Below, piece by piece: positions 17,943 to 26,399 of a stretch of 27,500 bases of DNA (its first letter is position 1; each line of letters starts with the position of its first letter). The notes under the pieces are model-generated. The model worked only from the letters and a program-made list of their open reading frames with translations. It had not been told where the DNA came from and did not search any database. This DNA comes from Prorocentrum cordatum. Taxonomy: Eukaryota > Sar > Dinophyceae > Prorocentrales > Prorocentraceae. The position numbers were made by a program, and so were the translations under genes. The DNA is taken from the NCBI GenBank assembly GCA_963575745.1, contig CAUYUJ010017847.1, positions 155,001 through 182,500 on the forward strand, given 5' to 3'.

Positions 17943-18088
17943 GCCTGTCACACATGCGAGACCGTGTGCAGTAATCCGCGAGGGGTCGTGCTCATTCTTT
18001 GCATTTTTCTGCTGCATGCGTTCTTCTTTGTGCACGAATCACGCCGTTCCCGCAAGCGGGACGAGACGTCCTAGGGCACTCGATCGGA

Positions 18089-18112
18089 CTTCTGCTTCTG
18101 CTTCTGCTTCTG
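18089..18112 (+). repeat. (CTTCTG)n microsatellite
   Basis: About four units of TTCTGC/CTTCTG next to the AT-rich island. Confidence 0.7.
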
Positions 18113-18114
18113 CC

Positions 18115-18262
18115 GTTTTTATACATGCTCCGCGTGCGGATCATGTGTTAAGCATGCGGGGATTTAGTACTAGAAACAACGATGAGTTCGTGCATAAATG
18201 CATTCATAAATTAGTCATGTATTAAAATCCTAGATTTTTGAAAATACTATGTATTAAAAGCT
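18115..18262. other. AT-rich island
   Basis: The base composition drops sharply in G+C relative to the rest of the window. ATGTATTAAAA occurs twice (18218-18228, 18249-18259), and AATGCATTCATAAATTA-like words are frequent. It has no open frame worth calling. It could be an intergenic or regulatory patch, or inserted DNA. Confidence 0.5.
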
Positions 18263-18506
18263 GCCCTGTAGGTAGGGCGGGGGAAGCAGAGAGGGTGCGT
18301 GCACGGCATGGCGCGAGCGCTGCCGGAGCTCTCTCTCTCGAGTGCTCCCGCGGGGGCAGGGAGACGAGCGAGACCTCCAACAGAAAAACCAGCGGGCCCA
18401 CAGCTCAACAAATTCGGCGAAGCGCGTCGGTCTGTTCTGGCTGCAGTTGCTGGACTCTTCGCAGCCCGCCGGTCGAAGACGGGGACGAGGATGATGATCC
18501 GCACAA

Positions 18507-18594
18507 GAGGAGGAGGAGGAGGAGGAGGAGGAGGAGGAGGAGGAGGAGGTGGAGGAGGAAGAGGAGGAGGAGAAAAAGGGGGGGGGAGGTGGTG
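18507..18594 (+). repeat. (GGA)n tract
   Basis: GGA repeats with a GGGGGGGGAGG end. The region around it (18263-18506 and 18595-19255) shows no recognisable gene in any frame. Confidence 0.85.
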
Positions 18595-19340
18595 GAGGGC
18601 GAAGCACAGTCGCTGGCAGGAGCCCAAGCTTCGGAGGTCGCGCGGGAGGCTCCCGCGCATTGGCACAATAGACCTTCGGCCAGCACGTTGGTTGTTTTTG
18701 TCTGGCAGCCCCCAGAGGTGCCATAACTTTGCTCCTGAGATGTGCCCCACGTGATGCCTGGAGCAGTCCAGGGCCAGTTTTTTGATTGCAGGCGGTTGGC
18801 GTCTTCACACCTTTTCCCCGAGCAGTGTACAGTAAGTACGCGATCGCGTGTGCGCGCGATTCCGTAAAGCTGAACTGGTACACCCGCGGTTGGCGATAGT
18901 GTTGTTGGTAGCGTCGGATCCGTCCGCAAACGGCAGCTGGAGCCAGTGCGCTTTCGTTTTTCACACGCGCAGATGCCCAACCACCTACCGCCCGCTGCTG
19001 CAGATGTTATAAGCCATCCTGCTCACCCCGCGACCTTTGTGTTTGCCCTTCCTCGCCCCCTCCCCGTCCTCCTTCCCTCCAGTTTCGCGCCTTCCTGCAT
19101 CGCATCTCCTCCCGTTCCCCACCGTCTCTTCGTCATCGTTCAGCCCCTCCTGTCTCCCCTGTTCCCCTTGGTCCCCCTGATGCGCCTCCTCCCCCCCCTC
19201 CCATCCCGTCACCTGACATCGGCACGACTTCCCAGAAATTTGCTGCTTCTCCCGGTCTCCTCCCTCCTCTCCCTCCTCCTCCTCTTCTTCCTCCTCCTCT
19301 GACATCTGGGGCGTGTTGCATGGCTTTCCTCATGCCCAGA
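18595..19340. other. No recognised gene; pyrimidine-rich 3' half
   Basis: The left half is mixed sequence without motifs. From about 19015 the plus strand is C/T-rich, ending in a CTCCTC tract at 19259-19301. The frames here encode only Ser/Leu/Pro-rich or Glu/Gly-rich strings. Confidence 0.4.
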
Positions 19341-19344
19341 GAGC

Positions 19345-19500
19345 CTTCAAAATGGGCCAAGACGATCCCCAAGAGGTTCTGAGGCGGCGTCCGAGTGTTC
19401 CGAGGCGGCTCAAGATGGCCCCCAGGCGACACAACAGATCCCCGAAGCGCCCCCAGCTCCAAGTTGACGCCCAACCGAAGGCCCCAAGAGGGCAACATCG
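19345..19500. repeat. Fourth block of the CAAGACGGCC repeat family
   Basis: GGGCCAAGACGATCCCCAAG, GAGGCGGCTCAAGATGGCCC and similar units match the vocabulary at 100-520 in the same orientation. Confidence 0.5.
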
Positions 19501-19539
19501 TACATCTACGTATGGTCCCACTTTGACTTCCAAGGTACG

Positions 19540-19605
19540 GCCCCAATATATGGACCCAAGGTGGCTTCCAATGTATGGCGCCAATATATGGCGCCAGTAT
19601 ATGTC
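19540..19605 (+). repeat. Tandem ATATATGGCGCCA-type repeat
   Basis: CCAATATATGGACCC, CCAATGTATGGCGCC, CAATATATGGCGCC and CAGTATATG follow each other at 15-25 nt spacing. GGCGCC is palindromic. Confidence 0.65.
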
Positions 19606-19659
19606 CTTTCTCTGCCGCTGCCGCTGACGCCGCTCCTCCTCGTGCTCTCCTGTGCCCAG

Positions 19660-19760
19660 CCCTGGCGAACGACTGGCGGAGCTACGTCCTGAGCCACACC
19701 CAGCCGGATGACCTCGTGCTCTTTTTCGACGCCTACGACATCATATTTCAGGATCGGGAG
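19660..19760 (+). CDS. Probable exon of a PLOD/procollagen-type glycosyltransferase
   Basis: One plus frame reads LANDWRSYVLSH, then PDDLVLFFDAYDIIFQ. A run of hydrophobic residues leading into Asp-Ala-Tyr-Asp is the nucleotide-sugar/metal-binding strand of the glycosyltransferase domain found in lysyl hydroxylase (PLOD) and related enzymes. A pyrimidine-rich stretch ending CCCAG (to 19659) makes a fitting 3' splice site, and GAG/GTGTAT at 19760/19761 a possible donor. Beyond it the frame enters a Glu/Asp repeat (GGA/GAG DNA), which is probably intronic or decayed. I could not find matching exons on either side, so this may be an isolated fragment. Confidence 0.4.
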
Positions 19761-19764
19761 GTGT

Positions 19765-19825
19765 ATGAGGAGGACGAGGACGACGAGGAGGAGGATGAGG
19801 AGGAGGGGGATGAGGGGGAGGATAA
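19765..19825 (+). repeat. GAG/GAC purine repeat
   Basis: Interrupted GAGGAC/GAGGAG units directly after the putative glycosyltransferase exon. In that frame they would encode Glu/Asp runs. Confidence 0.7.
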
Positions 19826-20004
19826 TGACCAGAATAAGTCCAGGATGCGCCAACGATGCTGCAGTACACCTTCCCGTCCAAGTCCACTCCGCATCAGTGT
19901 CTACAAGTATTCCGTTCCACTGCGGGAAACGGTCCCTTTGACAGACGATCTTCCTTTTTGCCTGCCATTTGGGCGAGACCAGATGTTCTTGCTATTGCAT
20001 TCTG

Positions 20005-20345
20005 GCAGGTCTCAAGCGAGAGACCAACATTGGAAAGGACCCGCCCTCCATCCATGTAGTTGTTACGTCATTTTGAGCTCCGAGACTACTATCTGACGAA
20101 GTCTCAAGCGGGATACTCATTTCGAAAACGAGCCACGCTCCAGCCACGTACTTGTTGCAGGCGTTTGAGGCAAGTCCGGGCAATGCAAAGACGATAACCC
20201 CGTTTTGAGTATGACCTGCTCTGATTCCGTGAACACATTTGTTTTGAACGAGGCTGCTCGGCGCCAATGCGAGGGTCCCATTTTGAAAATAATCTGCCCT
20301 CTCTCCGTGTAACTGGTGGAAGTTTCGAGCCTCGTGACCATAGGT
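20005..20345. repeat. Decayed repeat with TTTTGAA and CTCAAGCG words
   Basis: Segments beginning TCTCAAGCG (20010, 20102) and segments with CGTTTTGAGTATGACCTGCTC and CATTTTGAAAATAATCTGCC (20200 and 20279) look like diverged copies of one unit of about 75-95 nt. Minus-strand frames show matching peptide echoes such as GQIIFKMG and EQVILKTG. The repetition is by eye only. Confidence 0.4.
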
Positions 20346-20460
20346 TGTGAAGATGTCTGAGGCGAGACGCCTGGCCCGCTCTAACGAGTCTTCTGGTGGC
20401 GCGACAGGAGGAGTTGTGTACGAAGAAGAGGGATGCAGGAGCAGAAGAAGGAGGAAGGGC

Positions 20461-20540
20461 AGAGGGAGGATGGAGGAGGAGAAGGAGGAGGAGGAGGAGG
20501 AGGAGGAGGAGGAGGAGGAGGAGGAGGAGGAGGAGGAGGG
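20461..20540 (+). repeat. (GGA)n tract
   Basis: GGA repeats, uninterrupted from about 20484 to 20537. The flanking 20541-20925 shows no recognisable gene. Confidence 0.9.
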
Positions 20541-20924
20541 GGGAGCTGAAGCCGAGAGGCAGTTGGGTCAGGAAAGCGCTGACGGTCCCAGCACACCCGT
20601 CCCAGCCGCAGTTTGCCCCAAAGCCCAAGGGCGAAGATGGGGCAGACTGCTGGCCAGGCAGGGGAGGCACGACCGAAAGCGCACAACACGGCCGCTTCGG
20701 TAGCTGCGGCGAAACGGGCTTGGAAGGGCAGGCTCACCAGCGTGCCCTTGGAGACGACACGGAAGAGGGTCGCGCCGAGCAGGTCAAACCTTGCGGTCTC
20801 CAAGGGCCGCAACCGTCTTTCCAGAGTTCGTCCTCCGACTCAGTGCCTGTTCTGTTGCATTTTCGGAGGATTTCGCCTGTCCCAAAAATAGGTGTCTTTT
20901 GGGGGGCCCGACGCGTGCTCGATG

Positions 20925-21027
20925 CGGACTCGACGCGGATTTGGCGTGGATTCGACGCGGATTCGACACGGATTCGACACGGATCCGACGCGTCCGACGT
21001 GGATTCGACACGGATTCGACGCGGACA
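20925..21027 (+). repeat. 11-nt tandem repeat GATTCGACNCG
   Basis: Roughly nine units of GATTCGACACG or GATTCGACGCG in tandem. Because 11 is not a multiple of three, the encoded string repeats every 11 residues (for example DADSTRIRHG), which mimics a repeat protein in all frames. I regard it as a minisatellite. Confidence 0.8.
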
Positions 21028-21285
21028 GGGCCGCGACGGGACAGACAAGGCCCCCCGAGGATGAAACAGAAGGTCTGTGGTGGTGCCAGGGGCCACCATC
21101 TCGTCGTACGAAAGCTCGAAATCTCGCAGCATGGTGCCCGTGTCCGGGACTCGCAGTTAGGTCCCCTCCTGGGAGGTCAACATGGGCCCCAAGCCGCATG
21201 ACATCAGCGTGTGTTGCCTTCTCGCGGGGGCCACCTCGGACGCTCCAGCGGCCCGCCGGCCCGCCCCCCTTCCAGAGCCAGGGGG

Positions 21286-21332
21286 ATGGGAGGAGGAGGA
21301 GAAGGAGGAGGAGGAGGAGGAGGAGGAGGAGG
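21286..21332 (+). repeat. (GGA)n tract
   Basis: Short GGA/GAA array. The surrounding 21028-21470 holds no recognisable gene. Confidence 0.85.
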
Positions 21333-21470
21333 ATCTCGATGCGGTGACCCGACTACGCCTGCGATGGGGCACGCGCAGATCAGCACCCGCCGCGGGGTCC
21401 GTCCAGCGCGCGGCTCTGCACAGAAACCGCGCGAGGGGGCCGGCGGGCTCCGAGCCTCTTCCAGCCTCGG

Positions 21471-21618
21471 GAGGAGGAGGAGGAGGAGGAGGAGGAAGAG
21501 GAGGAGGAGGATGATGATGAGAGGAGGAGAGGAGGAGGAGGAGGAGGAGGGAGGAGGAGGAGGAGGAGGAGGAGGAGGAGGAGGAGGAGGAGGAGGAGGA
21601 GGAGGAGGAGGAGGAGGA
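21471..21618 (+). repeat. (GGA)n tract at the 3' side of the minus-strand retroelement
   Basis: A long GGA array with a short ATGATGATG interruption near 21510. In the sense of the retroelement to its right (minus strand) it reads (TCC)n and lies directly after the last recognisable codons of that element. Confidence 0.9.
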
Positions 21619-21629
21619 ATGCGTCCAGA

Positions 21630-21824
21630 TCTTCTCACCTTGCCTGTGCACGTCGTGTCCAGGCCGAGGTGGTCCACGCTGCCCATGTCCACATGCTTGC
21701 AGCAGGAAGAACCATACAGCAACGCATCGTCACTGCCAACAGTACAGAACTCCAGAATATCATGGCCATGAATGTGCCACGGCCGCAGGTTCCGAGCTTC
21801 TGCGGCCGCAGCTTCTTTCTCCAC
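21630..21824 (-). pseudogene. C-terminal cysteine motif of the LINE relic
   Basis: The minus frame reads HGHDILEFCTVGSDDALLYG, then a CC pair, GLDTTCTGKVRRSG. A pair of cysteines, about 20 residues, then TC-x-GK is a pattern I associate with the C-terminal zinc-like knuckle of dinoflagellate LINE proteins. The coding then runs into Pro codons from the (TCC)n tract. Assignment is by resemblance and position. Confidence 0.45.
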
Positions 21825-21984
21825 CGTACTACGGCATCATCCTCAGGCTCGGGGAAGGCGTAATCCTTGAACTCATCCTCCTGACCGTGGAACTACACTT
21901 CGAAGGCCGCGATGTACTTACGGATCAGCCTGTGAAATCTGGCTGCCCCTCGAAGCAAGGCCAGGACAGACGCATCGGCACGAT

Positions 21985-22440
21985 GGAAGCTCGCGCTGTG
22001 CTGGCCATGGCATCCACTTCTTCATTGCAGGCCTGCTCGGCTGGGGAACCAGCCAGGTGTTGGCTTTGACATGCATGGCGCTGGCACGGCAGAAGTCGTT
22101 TTTCAGGGCTGCCCGTCCCCACATGTGCGATCGCAGGTTGCCTGGGCCGCTCGCCAGGCCCAAGTTGTGGCAGCACCTGATGGAGCCCTTGCAATCCGAA
22201 CGCAACGTGGAACTTCCCATGATCAGCTAGTTCGCGTGATACAGTGCATAATCTTTACCGTCGCGAGCCATTTGGCTGGTGCCGTTTTCCCTCGGCACAG
22301 CGCCCAGGAAGCGGCCGGGCCGCGCTTTCTCTGCAGAGCAAACTGATACCGACCATCCAGCTGATCTCCCTTCAGGGTATTTGGCGTCGTAGCCGCTGCC
22401 GTTGACATAGACGTGTCCGCCCTGAACTGCGATGGGCCAT
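21985..22440 (-). pseudogene. RNase H domain of the LINE relic, catalytic Asp changed
   Basis: The minus strand reads GGHVYVNGSGYDAKYPEGRS: the family has Asp where this copy has Asn (codon at 22401-22403). Next come GAVPRENGTSQMARDGKDYA, a stop (about 22227), then in another frame STLRSDCKG with an intact Asp (DCK at 22188-22196) and SAMHVKANTW (about 22078-22053). This is the normal order of RNase H1-like motifs. The domain would remove template RNA after first-strand synthesis. Frameshift, stop and lost Asp show that it is inactive. Confidence 0.7.
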
Positions 22441-23363
22441 GCGCGGTCCACGTCAATGAATGACCATTGGACTTGGGCGCGCTCTGGAAGGCCTGACCGA
22501 CATGTGGTCAGAGACCCTTGGCGGACCTGTCCTGTCTGTCGGACGGTTCGGCCCCGAGGTTCTGCGCGGCCTTCCGAACTTCCGACGGGATCAAGGTCCG
22601 TCGCAGTTCTCGCAGGCGCCGCGCGCAAAACACTTGTGGAACAAGGTTCCCGCAGCCGCACCGCACCGCAATCAAAGCTCTCGCCGCGCGAACCTGACGC
22701 CAATGCCCCCTTGACATGACGCCCTTCATGGGGGCGCTTCTCATGGGGCGACTGCCCTTTGCAGTGCGAAGATTGATGCGTCGGCCCCTGGCCGATTGGG
22801 CCCGTGCGCGTAGCGCCTGCACCTCGCAGTTGATGCGCGGCATCTCTGAGCACCTGCCGACGGACACCGTGCTTGGCCAGCTGGGACATGAAACTGGCTG
22901 GGCAGAAGCGGGCAGCCCACGTGCACCCTCTGTCGTCGACGAAGGTCGCTGGGTCTCGCAGCTCCCAGCACGCGCGATCAGCAGCGCCGCGATTGTATTC
23001 TTGCGTGTGAGCAAAGCCTGGGGATCTCCCAGGAGCGGCTGGGCTTGCGCATCAGAGTGGCAACGATATCCGTCGTGATTGCTCCTGTCTGAAGTATCGC
23101 GAGATATGTTTGCCCAGCGTCCGATGAAGCAGTGCTCAGAGGTTCGTTCCCCTTTATCCGCTGTCTCAGCACATGGGCGCAAGCCCCGCGGAGGATTCAG
23201 GCATGAACCGAAACCCCACATTCAGGAAGGACATCCGTAACTGTTGAATACGATTGTTTGGCACACCTGCAATATGACAGCCCCAGAGGGCCTTCGATAT
23301 TACTCCGATCGATGAACAGCTGATTTTCTTTCCGGCAAGTCCGTGGGGCGCCCTGATCCTATC
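22441..23363 (-). pseudogene. Connector of the LINE relic, poorly conserved
   Basis: Between the palm remnant and RNase H the minus strand keeps open frames (for example 22508-23221) with Arg/Ala-rich, helical composition and scattered Cys/His, but no motif I can name. By position it should be the thumb and connector of the retroelement. Confidence 0.4.
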
Positions 23364-24475
23364 TCATTTGGCCAGGGCGTTACGAATGCGAACCAGCTGT
23401 GCGCCTATAGGTCTGCATTTCCCGCCGTAAGCCCCCCCTTCCAGGTCGCGGCGATAGGCCCCGCGTCCAGGAAACATGATTCCAGTCGGTCGTAGATTTG
23501 CGACCTCGCCCTGAATCTCGCGGAACACCTGAGGGTCGCTGCAGCGGAAGTCCATCTTGCCCCGAGATAGCGGCCGCGTGCGGGCCTGCAGGAGGCCGAC
23601 CGTCTCCTTGCAAGCGAAAACCATCTCCTTGTTGACCGTGGCGGGGCCCCCGGCGGAGTGGGAATTGACGTCGTCAATCGAGCTGTTTACTCTCAGGGTG
23701 TTGCATGTGGGCCCGGCGCGCCGTGGAACCGTAATCGCCGTCGGCTTCGCTAGCCCCGTCGCGCGCGAACACCCGGCAATAATCGCCCCGCCAGCGCGAA
23801 TCGCTTCAGAGTTCTGGCAGGGGGCCACGCGAGGCCCTCTGTTGCGGCAGCACAGGGCCTTATGGGGCCAAACAGGAAAATTGGCGCCCCTAGCGGCGCA
23901 GAGGAGCTCCCCGCGGGGCGCCGCGTCGTGCAATTTTTGGTCCACGCAGGCGCCAGCGCCGGCGAAGTTAAGCTCGGGGGCCTCTCTAGCTAGCGCGTTG
24001 CGCATCTGCGGCGCAGCTTTGACCGCGCTGTCGCAAAGAACGGGGGGGGGGGGGCCTTTATGGGCCTCGCCCCTCCCGTGATTTTGGCGAGGAAAACAAC
24101 TGGCGCGAGCCGCATCTCTGGCGTCTCGGGCCGGGTTTTGCACTGGGGGGGGAGGGGGGGCGCAAGAGCCGGAAGGAGAGAGGCGGGAGGTCGCTCGACC
24201 CAGCGCGGATGGAAGCGGCCCCGCCCCGGCGCAGTGCCAGCCTTGAAAGTGCCCAGCGCAGACCTGACATCGGCTGCTGCGAGGGCTGGGATCTCGAGCT
24301 CACTCGTGGCATTCCATTCAGAGGGGTGAATTTCGTTGCCTCTCGCTGGCGCGACCCAGAGCGGTGCGCAGTCGCCGATCATCGCGAGGATGGCGCCATA
24401 TCCCTCGACAGGAATCCCATGGTCGAGGTCGGCCGACTGAGCCCCCTCCTGGCCCTTAGGAAAACGGTGGGCCAA
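23364..24475 (-). pseudogene. LINE reverse transcriptase remnant
   Basis: Two overlapping minus frames contain fingers and palm pieces: ALGTFKAGTAPGRGRFHPRW and VVFLAKITGGARPIK (about 24260-24060), AGCSRATGLAK (motif B region), NSSIDDVNSHSAGGP with the DD of motif C (about 23697-23650), then LSRGKMDFRCSDPQVFREIQ (palm end). The expected motif A (Asp followed by a KAF-like segment) is not visible; the region between seems shortened. The usual aromatic residue before the DD pair is Ser. A 13-G run at 24042-24054 disrupts the frame after GGARPI. Clearly a dead copy. Confidence 0.75.
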
Positions 24476-24659
24476 ATTGGTCCCGTTGGCGAAGGCAAGT
24501 TCCGAATGCTCTCCCCAGCTTTGCGCGGCGGCGGTGGCGTCCGAAGCCCTGCGCGCAGGCGCTTGGTCCTGGGTGCATTTGCAGACCTGGGCGCGGGAGG
24601 TAGGGTTGCCCAGCCCTTCTAAACGCTCCGAAACAACATTATTTCAGAACCCGCCGCCC

Positions 24660-25810
24660 CCCTTTCCAGTCCAAGCCGCCCCGCGCATCCCCATATTCAG
24701 CGAGCGTTATCACCGCGCTGGCTCTCTGCTCGATCTGCGGCGGCGAGCCCCCGCCATCCGCTCGTAGCCACCGCGTGGCCAACCTGCTGACCGACGACCA
24801 CTTCTGCTTTGAAGGACAGGCTCGTCTTCCGAGGCCCCTACCCCGCCGGCAAGCTAGCGGCGCCTTTTTCCAGGCGGCAACCTAGCTCTCGACCGCAGTG
24901 CCGCGATCTCGCGTGCCTCGGGATGCCGAGAAAAAAAACAAATGTATGTACAGCTCCGATGAGGTGGTCCATCTTCTCGTGGCGGAGTCCAAATATTCAC
25001 CGCTGCAGATGTGAAGCTCTGTCCACTGCGAGACGTCACCTGACGCGAAAGGTTGCCCTGGGATAGGCATCTGGATACTCTCCTGCTCGACGTGTCAGTG
25101 GGCGAAGTTGCATCCTTCTGGGCCTGGCAGCCGACGCGCGACTCCACGGCGAGGGCGCGCCGGCGCGTCCTGGATCACGCCCGCCGACTTCGCCAATGGA
25201 ATGGAAGAAAGGAACGAAGAACTCGTAGCAGGAGTCGCTGCTCGCACAAACTCCACCGCGCACCACTTCGGCGCGCGAGTGGCTGAGGAAGCCTGCTCTC
25301 GAAAAAGTGTCGCGACCGAGACGCTCCGACTCGATGTGCCGATCACTTGCGTCGGTGCAGGGCATGCGTGGCGAACGGGGCACCTGAAGAAGCGACGCGA
25401 GCAGCTCAGCGATGCCCGCCTGGCCCACTCTGCAGACGCAGTAGATCGAAGCGAACGGTACCTGCACTTTGCCGAGCATCACGCGCTGGAAGAACAGCCT
25501 GCCCTTTAGCGCTTCTGCTTCGGCTCGTAGGCGCTAGCCGCCAACGCGGTCGAGCTAGCGGCGCCTACTCCGCTGGGCGTGGCAGCGCGATCCTCACCCG
25601 CGATCTCGCAGCCATTGGCGAGGAAGCGTTAGCCGCGAGCCAGGGCCCAGGACTGGGCCCGCTTGAACTGCCCTCCGAAAATGAGCCCGTGCTCCTGGAG
25701 GATGAAAAATCGGCCTGGCATCCTTTCTCTTGCACCGGCCATTTTATGAAGGATAGCTCCGTCGACCACGCGTTGCCATTGCAGGTGGCCGTCGCGAGCT
25801 CGCCGATGCC
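24660..25810 (-). pseudogene. Apurinic-type endonuclease (EEP) remnant
   Basis: At 25803-25750 the minus strand reads ELATATCNGNAWSTELSFIKW, matching the first strand of the exonuclease-endonuclease-phosphatase fold (xxxNxN-type start). A second frame continues with FFILQEHGLI (25715-25680), holding the Glu of the conserved QEH motif that binds metal. The first frame then resumes with LAANASSP. So two frameshifts fall within 130 nt. The rest of the domain down to about 24660 is too decayed for me to place the catalytic Asp/His residues. In live elements this enzyme nicks the target DNA. Confidence 0.6.
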
Positions 25811-26096
25811 CTTGGTTTGGCTGGGCGGCGCGCCATCCGCTGCCCGCCGCGGCGAGGCCGCTGCCGCCGATGCCGAGGTGGTGGCCGAAGGTGGACTCGG
25901 CGGCCAGGCCGAAGTGGCACCCCCAGGCGCGGCGAGCGCCTCCAGCTCCTTGGCGTCGGTCAGCCCCCCTCCGTCGGCGCAGCCGTGCAAGCGCTGCTCC
26001 GCGTGGCAGGGTCTGGCCAGCCCTCCGTGCGCGACCGGTCCCGTGGCCCTTGGCTGCGAAAGCGGGGGCTTCGAAGGTGACGTGCACTCGGCGTTG

Positions 26097-26117
26097 CCCC
26101 CCCCCCCCCCCCCCCCC
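26097..26117. repeat. Poly-C run of 21
   Basis: A homopolymer of 21 C inside the LINE relic (poly-G, hence poly-Gly, in element sense). It is the longest homopolymer in the window. Confidence 0.95.
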
Positions 26118-26399
26118 TTCGAACGCGATGGGCAGCGCGAAATCGAAGTGCGCGCGGCGCGTGGGCGCGCGCGTCCTCCAGCGATTCACCTGGGGGCGAG
26201 ACTCCCTCGCGGCCCTCCGCGCCGCCACCGCGCCGCGCGGGTCGCGTGGGGGGCTGCGAGCTCACTGGTGTCCCCGTGATATCATGATGTTTCCTCGCGC
26301 CACTTGGCGCGGCGCGCAGAGGAGAAGAAGCCGCCGCCCGCGAACTTAATATCGCCCGCCCGCGGCCTGCAGTGGGCGACGAAGCCCGCGGCCAACTTG

